A stretch of 64,000 nucleotides of DNA from Alistipes sp. (GCA_017520545.1 JAFXFM010000005.1:1-64000); one strand, 5' to 3'. Numbered from the stretch's first letter, positions 35,832-45,183 are shown. Made by a program: numbers and translations. Notes: generated by a model not told the origin, from the letters alone.

Positions 35832-37817
35832 TTATTGCTCATTCATATACACTTTGAGCACCTCATAGGCCTCCTCGATGCCGAGTTCACCCGCCTTCGA
35901 GATGTCGAGGCAACCCTTGCGTGTATCCTTCATATAAATCTGTATCAAACCTCGATTGTAGTATGCCTCGGCAAAATGAGGATTTAGTTCAATCGCCTTC
36001 GAGTAGTCTTCGAACGCCTCCGGCAACTTGCCCGATAGAGCCAATAGATTTGCTCGGTTGTAGTAGGCGTAGGCAAATCCCGAATAGAGTTTTATCGCCT
36101 TGGTCAAGTCGGCTATCGCCTCGTCGTAGTTGTAGGTACGAGTGGTATGGTTATGCAGTTGGCTCGCCGGATCACTCTCGATAGAGATGCGCTGATAGGC
36201 ACTCTCAATCGAAGATATAAAGTCTATCATCTCCGCCTGTGTGGTTGCTCGATTGAGATAAACAAACGGATTAGTTGGCGATGCCTGAATAGCTGCAGTA
36301 TAGGTATTTACGGCATTTGTATATTGCTTAACCAGCGACTCTGAGATAGCAAGTAAAAATAACTCCTCGAAAGAGTATGCTACGGAGTGAGGCTTATCCT
36401 TCAAGCGACGATTTATGGCAACCAGCGAATCTGCTGCAATGTTACTCTCGCGACACGAAAGCGACAACAGCGAATTATCGAGTCGTTTGATGAAATCCTC
36501 TGCACGTTGCGAGTAGTATTTTCGAGTCGTGGCTGTATGCTCTACACTATCCTGCGTAAAGGTAAACTTAAAGAACGGTAGCAGAGCCATCTTCTCATTA
36601 TTTGTTCGGCGCGAGGTGATACGCTCAAACGACGAGCCCGCAAACTTCGTATCAAACGACAACAACTTATCGAAACGACGCGTTGTGTCGGCGTAGATCG
36701 AGTAGGTAGTATCGTTCAAGCGCGCCCTGTACTCCGCAATTTTTCGTTCGGCAATCTGCTTATCGCTACGCGCCCCCTTATAGTCGCCCGAGACATAGCG
36801 CAGATAACTGCGTCCGAAATAGGCATTTGCAAAGTCGGGATAGAGCTGTATTGCCCTCGTGAAATCCGCCTTTGCACTCTCAATATCGCCCAACTCCTGG
36901 TGTATCAGAGCACGATTGTAATATACAAGCACATTGTCGGGCGAGTAGGTCGCAACCTTGTTGTAATCGTCGAGTGCACGATTGTAATCGCCTATCTGCG
37001 AGCGAATTATAGCGCGATTGAAGTATGCAATCGAACTTGTTGAATCCAACTGAAGAACTCTATCCAGATCGTTTAGCGACTGCATCGGTCGTTTAGTTTC
37101 GCTATATATCAACGCACGGTTAAAGTAGGACATTGCCAATGTCGAGTCGCACTTCACCGCCATATCAAAGTCCTGCTCCGCCTCACCGTAACGTTGCTGT
37201 TTCATATACAACACGCCTCGGCGATTATAACCCATCGGGCTCTCACGATTGGTGCGAATTCCCAATTCGAAATCGGCATAAGCCTTTACCGTATCCCTCA
37301 AATGAAGATAGCAAACACCTCTATTCAAATAGGCATCGGCAACCTTCTTTTCGTAGCGGATAAAATTATCAAAATCTTCGATTGCCTCCTTGAATTGCTG
37401 ATTTAGCAAACGCGTAACGCCTCGGCTATAATATGGATTTGGTAGGTCCGGGCGCAACTCGATAGCCTCGCGGAAGTCCGCAAGCGCATCGTCGTAATTA
37501 CCTAAACGCGAACGCGTTATCGCACGATATGTAAAGGCGGTTGTAAATACGGGATTTCGTTCTATTGCCTCGGTAAAATCCATCTCGGCACCGAGTAAAT
37601 CGTCGAGATTATATTTTGCGATACCGCGCAAGAAGTAGCCCTCGTACGCCTTATCGTCAAAGCGCAACAGAACATTGAGCGTGCGTATCGCCTCCTTAAA
37701 GTCGTTCTCCACCATTTGGCGACGACCGATGTAGAAGAAGTAATCACGATTGTACTGCGCAACAACCGAAGTTGTGGCGAACAACACAAACAATATCGCA
37801 ATTACCGCTTTACGCAT
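35832..37817 (-). CDS. Exported multi-TPR protein
   Basis: 661 residues from ATG 37817 (signal peptide MRKAVIAILFVLFATTSVVAQ); a longer frame to 37883 would put the signal inside and is rejected. At least ten tetratricopeptide repeats with the usual (A/Y)YxxRGxxxxxLGxYxxAxxDFxxAIxLxP pattern in two blocks (about 20-400 and 530-650) with a less ordered middle. Likely a periplasmic or membrane-associated scaffold; no enzyme motif. Confidence 0.9.
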   Translation of the reverse strand: MRKAVIAILFVLFATTSVVAQYNRDYFFYIGRRQMVENDFKEAIRTLNVLLRFDDKAYEGYFLRGIAKYNLDDLLGAEMDFTEAIERNPVFTTAFTYRAITRSRLGNYDDALADFREAIELRPDLPNPYYSRGVTRLLNQQFKEAIEDFDNFIRYEKKVADAYLNRGVCYLHLRDTVKAYADFELGIRTNRESPMGYNRRGVLYMKQQRYGEAEQDFDMAVKCDSTLAMSYFNRALIYSETKRPMQSLNDLDRVLQLDSTSSIAYFNRAIIRSQIGDYNRALDDYNKVATYSPDNVLVYYNRALIHQELGDIESAKADFTRAIQLYPDFANAYFGRSYLRYVSGDYKGARSDKQIAERKIAEYRARLNDTTYSIYADTTRRFDKLLSFDTKFAGSSFERITSRRTNNEKMALLPFFKFTFTQDSVEHTATTRKYYSQRAEDFIKRLDNSLLSLSCRESNIAADSLVAINRRLKDKPHSVAYSFEELFLLAISESLVKQYTNAVNTYTAAIQASPTNPFVYLNRATTQAEMIDFISSIESAYQRISIESDPASQLHNHTTRTYNYDEAIADLTKAIKLYSGFAYAYYNRANLLALSGKLPEAFEDYSKAIELNPHFAEAYYNRGLIQIYMKDTRKGCLDISKAGELGIEEAYEVLKVYMNEQ

Positions 37818-37918
37818 AGAAAAAGTTTTCCGCTTTAATCCTGCTTCGCAGGCTTTTCCTCCTCGCGGCTCGGCATAGTGCAAACAAGTTTACCCTCTGC
37901 TCTCGCTCCGCAGCGTCG

Positions 37919-37944
37919 GTTCCGTTTTCAGTTTTCAGTTTAGT
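37919..37944 (-). repeat. Heptamer tandem repeat, GGAAAAC family, at the end of era
   Basis: Minus-strand units AACTAAA, CTGAAAA, CTGAAAA, CGGAACC. The era stop codon TAA is inside the first unit, as in the glycosyltransferase gene. Confidence 0.65.
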
Positions 37945-38824
37945 TGTCGTTGTATCCGAATCGTGATAGCTGACGATCGTTATTGCGCCAATCGTCATTG
38001 ACCTTCACAAATAGTTGCAAAAAGACCTTCTTGCCGAGGAATGCCTCAATATCGGCACGTGCCTGCTGACCAACTTTTTTGAGTCGTTCGCCCTTATGTC
38101 CGATAACGATGCCCTTCTGCGAGTTGCGCGAAACATAAATCGTTGCCGAAATGCGATCAATAGTCGGCTCCTCCTTGTAAGAGTCGATTTCAATCTCACA
38201 GCAGTAGGGTATCTCCTTATCGTAGTTGGTGAGTATCTTTTCGCGAATAATCTCCGACGCAAAGAAACGCAACGTCTTGTCGGTCAGCGTATCCTTCGGG
38301 TAATATGGCTCGCCCTCTGGCAGTTTTTCGAGAATCTGCGAGAATATCGCCTCGATATTGAACTGCTCCTTTGCCGATGCCGGAACAATAACCGCCTCGG
38401 GCAAACGCTCGTGCCACTCGGCTACGATTTTTTCGAGTTTTTCCTGTGTGGTAAGGTCAATTTTATTAATTACCACAATCGTTGGTATTGCGCTCACGGC
38501 AATTTTCTCGATAATATCGGCATTGCGTTCGCTCTGCTCCTCGACCGTATCGGTAACGTAGAGGATAACGTCGGCATCGCTCACCGCGCCACGCACAAAG
38601 TTCATCATCGACTCCTGCAATTTGTATGCAGGTTTCAAAATTCCGGGCGTGTCGGAGTAGACAATTTGAAAATCGTCGCCATTGACGATGCCCATAATAC
38701 GGTGGCGTGTAGTCTGCGCCTTCGAGGTTATAATTGAAAGTTTCTCGCCTACAAGGGCATTCATCAATGTCGATTTTCCGACATTCGGATTACCAATGAT
38801 ATTTACAAAACCGCTCTTATGCAT
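37940..38824 (-). CDS. era: GTPase Era
   Basis: 294 residues from ATG 38824, the usual Era start (MHKSGFVNIIGNPNVGKST); the open frame reaches 38872. G1 GNPNVGKST, G3 DTPG, G4 NKID, then a C-terminal KH RNA-binding domain (VIGHKGERLKKVGQQARADIEAFLGKKVFLQLFVKVNDDWR). It binds 16S rRNA in 30S maturation. Between ffh and the TPR gene. Confidence 0.97.
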   Translation of the reverse strand: MHKSGFVNIIGNPNVGKSTLMNALVGEKLSIITSKAQTTRHRIMGIVNGDDFQIVYSDTPGILKPAYKLQESMMNFVRGAVSDADVILYVTDTVEEQSERNADIIEKIAVSAIPTIVVINKIDLTTQEKLEKIVAEWHERLPEAVIVPASAKEQFNIEAIFSQILEKLPEGEPYYPKDTLTDKTLRFFASEIIREKILTNYDKEIPYCCEIEIDSYKEEPTIDRISATIYVSRNSQKGIVIGHKGERLKKVGQQARADIEAFLGKKVFLQLFVKVNDDWRNNDRQLSRFGYNDN

Positions 38825-38845
38825 AGTTGTTTCTATCTTCAAATT

Positions 38846-38875
38846 AGATTGCCAAGGTTTTGGCCTTGGCAATCT
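38846..38875 (-). other. Intra-operon hairpin between ffh and era
   Basis: 12-bp stem AGATTGCCAAGG / CCTTGGCAATCT with a 6-nt loop; no T tract on either strand, so an RNA stability or processing hairpin is more likely than a terminator. It shares its arm with the terminator at 25591. Confidence 0.7.
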
Positions 38876-38881
38876 CTGTTC

Positions 38882-40210
38882 CTATCTTCTCATTCCGGGC
38901 ATACCCTTCGGAATCTTCATCTTGCCACTTGTTACCATCTTCATCATCTTGCGCATATCATCAAACTGCTTCATCAGTCGATTGACATCTGCCATAGTAG
39001 TTCCCGAGCCCTTGGCAATACGCTCACGGCGGCGAGCATTGATAATCTCGGGCTTCTCACGCTCCAATGGAGTCATCGAGCCGATAATAGCCTCGGTCTG
39101 CTTGAATACATCATCGCCAATCTCCACATCGCGCAACATCTTGCCCATACCCGGAATCATCGACGCCACATCTTTGAGGTTTCCGAGTTTCTTCACCTGA
39201 TTTATCTGCGAAAGGAAGTCGTTGAAATCGAACTTATTAGTTGCAATTTTCTTGGTGAGTTTGCGAGCCTCCTGCTCGTCGTACTGCTGCTGCGCACGCT
39301 CAACGAGTGAAACAACGTCGCCCATACCCAAAATACGGTCAGCCATACGCTCCGGGTGAAATACCTGCAAGGTATCCATCTTCTCGCCGCTCGAAATAAA
39401 CTTCAACGGTTTATTCACTACCGAACGAATCGAAATCGCGGCACCACCACGCGTATCACCGTCCAACTTCGTCAAAACCACACCATCGAAATCGAGGCGC
39501 TCGTTAAATTCACGTGCAGTATTTACGGCGTCCTGACCCGTCATCGAATCGACCACGAAGAGTGTTTCGCAAGGATTTACAGTCTCTTTGATTTTGGTAA
39601 TCTCCTGCATCATCGCCTCATCTACAGCCAAACGACCTGCGGTATCGACAATCACAACATTATAGTTGTTCTGACGTGCATATTTAATAGCATTTTCGGC
39701 AATCTCAACAGGATTTTGGTTACCCTCCTCGGTGTATACCGGCACACCAATCTGCTCGCCAAGAATTTTCAACTGGTCGATAGCAGCAGGTCGATATACG
39801 TCGCCGGCAACGAGCAACACCTGACGCCCCTTCTTACTCTTTATAAACGACGCCAACTTACCCGAGAAGGTCGTTTTACCAGAACCCTGCAAACCGGCAA
39901 TAAGGATAACGGCGGGGCTGCCTTCTAGTTTAATATCGGTAGCCTCACCGCCCATCAACTGCGCCAACTCATCGCGCACGATTTTGGTCATCATCTGGCC
40001 CGGACTAACTGCTGTAAGCACATTCTGACCGAGAGCTTTCTGCTTAACCTCGTCGGTAAACGACTTTGCAACTTTATAGTTCACGTCAGCATCAATCAAC
40101 GCACGACGAATCTCTTTGAGCGACTCGGCAACGTTAATTTCGGTGATACGTCCCTGACCTTTAAGAATTTTGAACGACCGTTCTAAGCGGTCCGTAAGTT
40201 TTTCGAACAT
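38882..40210 (-). CDS. ffh: Signal recognition particle protein Ffh
   Basis: 442 residues: N domain, G domain with GLQGSGKTTFSGKLA, DTAGR and TKLDGDTRGG, then the Met-rich M domain ending KMIPKGMPGMRR-like (MMKMVTSGKMKIPKGMPGMRR region). GTPase that delivers nascent membrane proteins with 4.5S RNA. A TATCTTCG -7 element lies at 40242-40249 (minus). Confidence 0.97.
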   Translation of the reverse strand: MFEKLTDRLERSFKILKGQGRITEINVAESLKEIRRALIDADVNYKVAKSFTDEVKQKALGQNVLTAVSPGQMMTKIVRDELAQLMGGEATDIKLEGSPAVILIAGLQGSGKTTFSGKLASFIKSKKGRQVLLVAGDVYRPAAIDQLKILGEQIGVPVYTEEGNQNPVEIAENAIKYARQNNYNVVIVDTAGRLAVDEAMMQEITKIKETVNPCETLFVVDSMTGQDAVNTAREFNERLDFDGVVLTKLDGDTRGGAAISIRSVVNKPLKFISSGEKMDTLQVFHPERMADRILGMGDVVSLVERAQQQYDEQEARKLTKKIATNKFDFNDFLSQINQVKKLGNLKDVASMIPGMGKMLRDVEIGDDVFKQTEAIIGSMTPLEREKPEIINARRRERIAKGSGTTMADVNRLMKQFDDMRKMMKMVTSGKMKIPKGMPGMRR

Positions 40211-40241
40211 ATATTTGTCTTTTATTTTCGCAATTTGGCTG

Positions 40242-40249
40242 CGAAGATA
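40242..40249 (-). promoter_or_regulatory. -7 element for ffh
   Basis: Minus-strand TATCTTCG, 32 bp before the ffh ATG; one mismatch from consensus, no clear -33. Confidence 0.4.
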
Positions 40250-40329
40250 GTAAAAATATCCATATTTTTAGCAGGGTAGTGGAGGATATTTCCAAAATCG
40301 CACTTTTGAAGCATTGTACCGTTCGGCAA

Positions 40330-40701
40330 TTATTTCAATTTTGCCATAAATTTCTCGCGGTTCACGATAAAGCGACTATGCACTCCCTCGCCTATCAAAC
40401 CAACTCCATCACGAGCGGCGATATTAAACTTCAACGCTCTTCCGTTAATCTCTGTGAGTACGGCAGTTGCGGTAATCACCTCACCCACTTTCGTAGCACG
40501 CGAATGTTCTATATTGAGCATTGTTCCAACTGTGGTTAGGCCCTCTTCCAAATGAGGTGCAACGGCCATCATTGCGGCATTCTCCATCAAGGCGCACATT
40601 GCAGGTGTTGCCAATACTGCCAAATCGCCCGAGCCTATATAGTCGGCTGTAACTTCCGCAGTAACACGCATTGTCGCGGTAAAAGATGCTCCTTTCTCCA
40701 T
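40330..40701 (-). CDS. Hot-dog thioesterase, fluoroacetyl-CoA-thioesterase (FlK) like
   Basis: 123 residues from ATG 40701 (MEKGASFTATMRV...), a single hot-dog fold with the helix-strand pattern PAMCALMENAAMMAVAPHLEEGLTTVGTMLNIEH of the FlK/4HBT group: Glu in the long helix and His in NIEH are likely catalytic. Usual length for the family. The open frame runs 110 codons further upstream through the promoter region, which I reject. Divergent from the DUF4294 gene, sharing a compact promoter region. Confidence 0.88.
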   Translation of the reverse strand: MEKGASFTATMRVTAEVTADYIGSGDLAVLATPAMCALMENAAMMAVAPHLEEGLTTVGTMLNIEHSRATKVGEVITATAVLTEINGRALKFNIAARDGVGLIGEGVHSRFIVNREKFMAKLK

Positions 40702-40721
40702 ATCTTCTATTTTTTCTGTCG

Positions 40722-40759
40722 CAAAAATAATGATTTTTTCGCCTAAATCGTTATATTTG
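40722..40759. promoter_or_regulatory. Divergent back-to-back promoter elements
   Basis: Minus-strand TATTTTTG (40729-40722) faces the thioesterase gene and plus-strand TATATTTG (40752-40759) faces the DUF4294 gene. The two core regions overlap, so the two genes may compete for polymerase. The plus transcript would start within about 5 nt of its ATG (40771). Confidence 0.5.
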
Positions 40760-40770
40760 CGAAAAGAATT

Positions 40771-41349
40771 ATGAAAAGGCGAGTTATAATACTGCTTTTG
40801 CTCTTCGCATTTGCTGTGCCAAATCTTATGGCACAGAGGCGTAGCCGTGGTTACTGGCACATAGAGTGGATAGTGGAGGAGGGCGATACCATTCCATTGG
40901 TGCACATACTTCCTGTGCGCAAGTATTCGCGTCGTCCCGATATGCGTCGATATCAGCGACTTATACGCCACGTAAAGAAGTGCTATCCACTTGCCGAACA
41001 GGTACGAGTAGAGATGGAGCAAATTGAGCACAAACTGATGAGCGTGCAGGATAAAAAGGAGCAGGAGAAGTTGGCGAAAGAGTTGCAGAAGGACCTTATT
41101 AAGAGGTATAAGCCTGTAATTTTGAAGATGACTATTTCGGAGGGCAAAGTACTATTAAAACTCATCGACCGAGAGACGGACTACACTGCATTTCAGATAA
41201 TTAAGGATTTCCGCGGAGGCTTCGTCGCGGGCTTCTGGCAGATGTTTGCCAAGATGTTTGGCAACGACCTCAAACTCGACTATCAACCCGAAAAACGCGA
41301 TCGCCTCCTCGAACAAATCGTTACCTACTACGAAATGGGGTGGCTGTAA
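40771..41349 (+). CDS. DUF4294 exported protein
   Basis: 192 residues, signal peptide (MKRRVIILLLLFAFAVPNLMAQ). Conserved DUF4294 features: EGDTIPLVHILPV near the N-terminus, RRYQRLIRHVKKCYPLAE, a Lys/Glu-rich amphipathic segment, then LLKLIDRETDYTAFQIIKDFRGGFVAGFWQMFAKMFG. Found throughout Bacteroidetes; function not known to me. Confidence 0.88.
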   Translation: MKRRVIILLLLFAFAVPNLMAQRRSRGYWHIEWIVEEGDTIPLVHILPVRKYSRRPDMRRYQRLIRHVKKCYPLAEQVRVEMEQIEHKLMSVQDKKEQEKLAKELQKDLIKRYKPVILKMTISEGKVLLKLIDRETDYTAFQIIKDFRGGFVAGFWQMFAKMFGNDLKLDYQPEKRDRLLEQIVTYYEMGWL

Positions 41350-41399
41350 GAACGGGAAACGAATAGCGAAATGCTATATTCTTCCTATTTTTATAAAAT

Positions 41400-41427
41400 T
41401 TTTGCATTTTGAATTTTGCATTTTGAA
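41400..41427 (+). repeat. Heptamer tandem repeat, TTTTGMA family, covering the tRNA promoter -33
   Basis: Four units: TTTTGCA, TTTTGAA, TTTTGCA, TTTTGAA, followed by TTTTATTTG. The third unit supplies the TTTG -33 element of the tRNA-Gln promoter. Confidence 0.85.
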
Positions 41428-41444
41428 TTTTATTTGTACCTTTG
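41415..41444 (+). promoter_or_regulatory. Promoter of tRNA-Gln
   Basis: TTTG (41415-41418), 18 bp, TACCTTTG (41437-41444); transcription would start about 15 nt before the tRNA. Confidence 0.75.
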
Positions 41445-41466
41445 CCACCGCTTACGAGCAACGGAT

Positions 41467-41537
41467 TGAGCTGTGGTGTAATGGTAACACAGCAGATTTT
41501 GGTTCTGTCGTTCTGGGTTCGAGTCCCGGCAGCTCAA
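41467..41537 (+). tRNA. tRNA-Gln (anticodon TTG)
   Basis: Acceptor arms TGAGCTG / CAGCTCA pair over 7 bp; D arm GTGT..ACAC with GGTAA; anticodon stem CAGA/TCTG with loop TTTTGGT, giving anticodon TTG at loop positions 3-5; T arm CTGGG TTCGAGT CCCGG; discriminator A. CCA is not encoded. Confidence 0.95.
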
Positions 41538-41579
41538 CACAACAAAAGGAGGATTTAGTCCTCCTTTTGTTGTGTTGAG
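41533..41579 (+). terminator. 21-bp hairpin overlapping the 3' end of tRNA-Gln
   Basis: Perfect inverted repeat, left arm 41533-41553, loop TTTAG, right arm 41559-41579. The left arm begins inside the tRNA acceptor strand (CTCA). No T tract beyond the stem; the internal TTTTG of the right arm is the only T-run. Confidence 0.75.
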
Positions 41580-41626
41580 TCGTTTGTTCCCTGCGCCCGA
41601 AGTTCGCAAAACAAAAGACAAGCCTG

Positions 41627-41654
41627 CGGCCAATGGCTAAATGCTAATAGCCCA
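41627..41654 (+). repeat. Heptamer tandem repeat, GGCTAA family, between tRNA-Gln and purA
   Basis: Units GCGGCCA, ATGGCTA, AATGCTA, ATAGCCC. The rest of the 230-bp spacer before purA is AT-rich; a TAACTTTA at 41727-41734 is the best -7 candidate for purA. Confidence 0.6.
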
Positions 41655-41771
41655 TAAATTTTGCAAGGTTGAAAAAATGTTAATAATTGCGAATGCCTAT
41701 ATACCTCCTATAATAATAGGAACTCGTAACTTTACAACCGAAAAAACGAATACTCAAAAACAAAATATAAA

Positions 41772-43037
41772 ATGAAAAAGGTAGATGTAGTACTCGGACT
41801 CCAATGGGGGGACGAGGGAAAAGGTAAGGTTGTCGATGTCTTGACTCCTAATTATCAGGCTATTGCTCGTTTTCAGGGTGGTCCCAATGCTGGACACTCG
41901 TTGAAGTTCGAGGGCAAAAGTTTTGTGTTGCACACCGTCCCTTCGGGAATTTTCCGCGACGAGGCGATGAATATCATCGGCAACGGCGTGGTTATCGACC
42001 CTGTAATTCTCGCCGAGGAGATTGCCGACATCGAGAAGATGGGCGTTGATGTAGCCAAGCATATGGTCATCTCGAAGCGAGCACACCTCATTCTCCCAAC
42101 ACACCGTATGCTCGACGCTGCGAGTGAGGCAGCAAAGGGCAAGACCAAAATCGGCTCGACATTGAAGGGTATCGGCCCAACTTATATGGACAAGACAGGT
42201 CGTAACGGCTTGCGCGTAGGCGATATTTTGATGCCCGATTTCGAGGAGCGTTACAACCGCTTGAAGGCAAAGCACGAGGATATGCTCCGTCAATACGCAT
42301 ATTCATACGACATCACCGCATACGAGAAGGAGTGGTTCAAGGGCATTGAGGTAATGCGCAAGTTCCAATTTGTAGACAGTGAGCAGATGGTAAATGAGGC
42401 TCTCAAAAACGGAACATCAATTTTGGCGGAGGGAGCACAGGGCTCGTTGCTCGATATTGACTTCGGAACATATCCTTACGTAACATCTTCGAACACTCTC
42501 TGTTCGGGTGTTTGCAGCGGATTGGGCGTTGCTCCAACACGCATTGGCAATGTTTACGGAATCTTCAAAGCGTACTGCACCCGTGTAGGTAGCGGTCCAT
42601 TCCCAACAGAGTTGTTCGACACTACGGGCGAGACTTTGCGTCAGATCGGCAATGAGTTCGGCGCTACAACAGGTCGTCCACGTCGTTGCGGCTGGTTGGA
42701 CTTGGTAGCGTTGAAATATACCGTTATGATGAACGGCGTTACCGAGTTGATTATGATGAAGAGCGACGTCCTGAATGAGTTCTCGACAATTAAAGTCGCT
42801 GTAGGTTACGAGCTTGATGGCAAGCAGTTGGATTACTTCCCATACGAGTGCACTGACGACATCGTACCTATCTACAAGGAGTTTAAGGGCTGGAACTGCG
42901 ACATCTGCAATGTTCGCAACTACGAGGATTTCCCTGCGGAATTTAAGGCGTATGTTGAGTTTATCGAGAAGGAGACAGGCGTACCTGTAAAGATCATCTC
43001 GGTAGGCCCTGACCGCGCAGAGACAATTATCCGATAA
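41772..43037 (+). CDS. purA: Adenylosuccinate synthetase
   Basis: 421 residues. N-terminal GLQWGDEGKGKVVD (P-loop and Asp), GGPNAGHS, the IMP-binding GIGPTYMDKTGR, and GRPRRCGWLDLVALKY near residue 300 are all present. It couples IMP and aspartate with GTP to make adenylosuccinate, toward AMP. 34 bp upstream of purT, likely same transcript. Confidence 0.97.
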   Translation: MKKVDVVLGLQWGDEGKGKVVDVLTPNYQAIARFQGGPNAGHSLKFEGKSFVLHTVPSGIFRDEAMNIIGNGVVIDPVILAEEIADIEKMGVDVAKHMVISKRAHLILPTHRMLDAASEAAKGKTKIGSTLKGIGPTYMDKTGRNGLRVGDILMPDFEERYNRLKAKHEDMLRQYAYSYDITAYEKEWFKGIEVMRKFQFVDSEQMVNEALKNGTSILAEGAQGSLLDIDFGTYPYVTSSNTLCSGVCSGLGVAPTRIGNVYGIFKAYCTRVGSGPFPTELFDTTGETLRQIGNEFGATTGRPRRCGWLDLVALKYTVMMNGVTELIMMKSDVLNEFSTIKVAVGYELDGKQLDYFPYECTDDIVPIYKEFKGWNCDICNVRNYEDFPAEFKAYVEFIEKETGVPVKIISVGPDRAETIIR

Positions 43038-43071
43038 GAAATAAACCGAAACCATAAAACCTTATAATATA

Positions 43072-44259
43072 ATGAAGATTGGAACTCCACTTACGTCGGT
43101 AGCAAAAAAGGCCCTGCTTTGCGGCTCTGGCGAGTTAGGCAAAGAGGTGGCACTCGAATTGCAACGATTTGGCGTCGAGGTTATTGCACTCGACCGCTAT
43201 GAAAATGCACCTGCAATGCAGGTAGCACATCGCAGTTACGTGCTCTCAATGCTCGACGGTGAACGTTTGCGCGAGATTATCGAGTTAGAGAAGCCCGATA
43301 TTATCATTCCGGAAGTGGAGGCCATCGCAACCCCTGTGCTCGTAGAGCTCGAAAAAGAGGGTTATCGCGTAGCTCCTACAGCCAAGGCGGTATGGCTCAC
43401 GATGAACCGCGAGGGTATTCGTCGCTTGGCAGCCGAGGAGTGCGGTTTGAAGACTACCGAATATCGCTTTGCCGACAATCGTGAGGAGTTCGAACAGGCT
43501 GTGGCAGAGATTGGTATCCCTTGTGTTGTAAAGCCGATTATGAGCTCGTCGGGACACGGTCAATCGACCATCAAAAAGGTGGAGGATATCGACCGCTCGT
43601 GGCAAATTGCGCAGGAGGGCGGTCGTGCCGGTGCGGGCCGTGTAATCGTGGAGCGCTTTGTAGATTTCGACTACGAAATCACACTCTTAACAGTGCGCCA
43701 TATTGGTGGTACTACACTGCTTGAACCTATCGGTCATCATCAGGTTGATGGCGACTATCGCGAGTCGTGGCAACCACAGCCTATGAGCGAAAAAGCGAGG
43801 GAAAAAGCACAAGAGGTAGCACGCACAATTACCGATGCATTAGGCGGTTACGGAATCTTTGGAGTAGAAATGTTCATTAAGGGCGACGACGTAATTTTTA
43901 GTGAAGTTTCGCCACGTCCGCACGACACCGGAATGGTAACTATGGCATCGCAAGACTTGTCGGAATTTGCACTTCACGCTCGCGCCGTACTTGGTTTGCC
44001 TATTCCGGCTGTTCGCTTCATTGCGCCGAGTGCATCGAAGGCTATTGTTGTGGAGGGCGACACCGACAAGGTTGAGTTCGATAATATCGAAAAGGTGCTC
44101 GAAGAAGAGGGTGTACATATGCGAATCTTCGGCAAGCCCGAGGTTGTCGGACATCGCCGTTTCGGTGTTATATTGGCTACGGGAACATCCATTGAGGACG
44201 CTTTGGCAAAAGCCGAACGAGCATACTCAAAACTTGGCGTAAAGGTATTACCTCGTTAA
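43072..44259 (+). CDS. purT: Formate-dependent phosphoribosylglycinamide formyltransferase 2
   Basis: 395-residue ATP-grasp enzyme: N-terminal Rossmann part [46 protein letters not shown]-grasp with [50 protein letters not shown]. It uses formate and ATP, not formyl-tetrahydrofolate, to formylate GAR in purine synthesis. An FNT-type formate channel gene lies at 57847. Confidence 0.97.
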   Translation: MKIGTPLTSVAKKALLCGSGELGKEVALELQRFGVEVIALDRYENAPAMQVAHRSYVLSMLDGERLREIIELEKPDIIIPEVEAIATPVLVELEKEGYRVAPTAKAVWLTMNREGIRRLAAEECGLKTTEYRFADNREEFEQAVAEIGIPCVVKPIMSSSGHGQSTIKKVEDIDRSWQIAQEGGRAGAGRVIVERFVDFDYEITLLTVRHIGGTTLLEPIGHHQVDGDYRESWQPQPMSEKAREKAQEVARTITDALGGYGIFGVEMFIKGDDVIFSEVSPRPHDTGMVTMASQDLSEFALHARAVLGLPIPAVRFIAPSASKAIVVEGDTDKVEFDNIEKVLEEEGVHMRIFGKPEVVGHRRFGVILATGTSIEDALAKAERAYSKLGVKVLPR

Positions 44260-44331
44260 TAAATCCCTGCGCAATAACATCATCAAAACGAACAACCCTT
44301 TTGGAGTCTATAAAATTAAACACTCTTAATT

Positions 44332-45117
44332 ATGAAGACCAAAATATATGCTTTATTATTGCTTGTTGGCGCGATATTCTTCTGGAGTAATGCTAAGCAA
44401 AAGGAATACGACTATTATCGCAATAATGTTCATATTTTTCACGTGGATACCTTGTCGTACGCTCTCACAAAAAAGTTGGCTGGAAGTGTAATGTGGGAGG
44501 AGCAACGTCTTGAGGTTCTTAAGCGTTCTGATGCGGTAATGCAGACCAATACCAATCGTGATAGGATTGCAGAATTAGAGGAACGTATTGCAAAACGAAG
44601 AAATTACACGCAGTCAGAGGAGAGCGCCGCATTGCTCGGTACAGCGATAGACTATCTAACTAACGAGCTTGATTTTGAGGCTGCGGTAGAGCATTTAGAA
44701 CGTGCAGCTACGCTGAATGATGCAGAGGCGCAATACCATTTGGGCGTTTGCAACTACTGCGGAATAGGCGTTGATAAGAACGACAGCATCGCAATAAAGT
44801 GGCTCGAAAAGTCGGCTAACAGCGGAACTATTGCCTCTCAAAATCTTCTCTCCTTTATTCACCGCCAAAGCAACAATGAAGTTGAGGGGGTGAAGTGGCA
44901 CGAAAAAATGGAGGAGTCGATTTCGCACATCAAAGATTCTACAACCATCTCACAATTTGCACACCCAATCAAATATAGGGAGGTTGCAAAAGCATATACC
45001 GGAAGTAATCGACTTTGGGCGATGATTGCTAAATTTGCTATAATCTCGTTGATAATTTCAATTTTCGACGATTTGCGCAAGTGGTGGGCAACTCGAAAAG
45101 AGAAAAAAGCCGAGTAA
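44332..45117 (+). CDS. Sel1-repeat protein with membrane anchors
   Basis: 261 residues. N-terminal hydrophobic segment (IYALLLLVGAIFFWSNA), helical middle (AELEERIAKRRN), two Sel1-like repeats (AEAQYHLGVCNYCGIGVDKNDSIAIKWLEKSANSGTIASQNLLS), and a C-terminal transmembrane helix (AMIAKFAIISLIISIFDDL) with a basic tail. No predicted enzyme; probably a membrane-bound scaffold. 72 bp after purT. Confidence 0.82.
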   Translation: MKTKIYALLLLVGAIFFWSNAKQKEYDYYRNNVHIFHVDTLSYALTKKLAGSVMWEEQRLEVLKRSDAVMQTNTNRDRIAELEERIAKRRNYTQSEESAALLGTAIDYLTNELDFEAAVEHLERAATLNDAEAQYHLGVCNYCGIGVDKNDSIAIKWLEKSANSGTIASQNLLSFIHRQSNNEVEGVKWHEKMEESISHIKDSTTISQFAHPIKYREVAKAYTGSNRLWAMIAKFAIISLIISIFDDLRKWWATRKEKKAE

Positions 45118-45183
45118 TTGCAGTTGTTTAGAAAGAGGTATAGAGTACAAATAATCTTTAATTGATTTTTTCGAGAAATTTAC

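Noticed and set aside
37841..37915. Small palindromes (CTGCTTCGCAG and similar) between era and the TPR gene
   Set aside because: Short arms, no T tract and no copies elsewhere in the window.
40702..41031. N-terminal extension of the FlK-like thioesterase by 110 residues
   Set aside because: It runs through the divergent promoter region and into the opposite gene; the family begins at MEKGASF.
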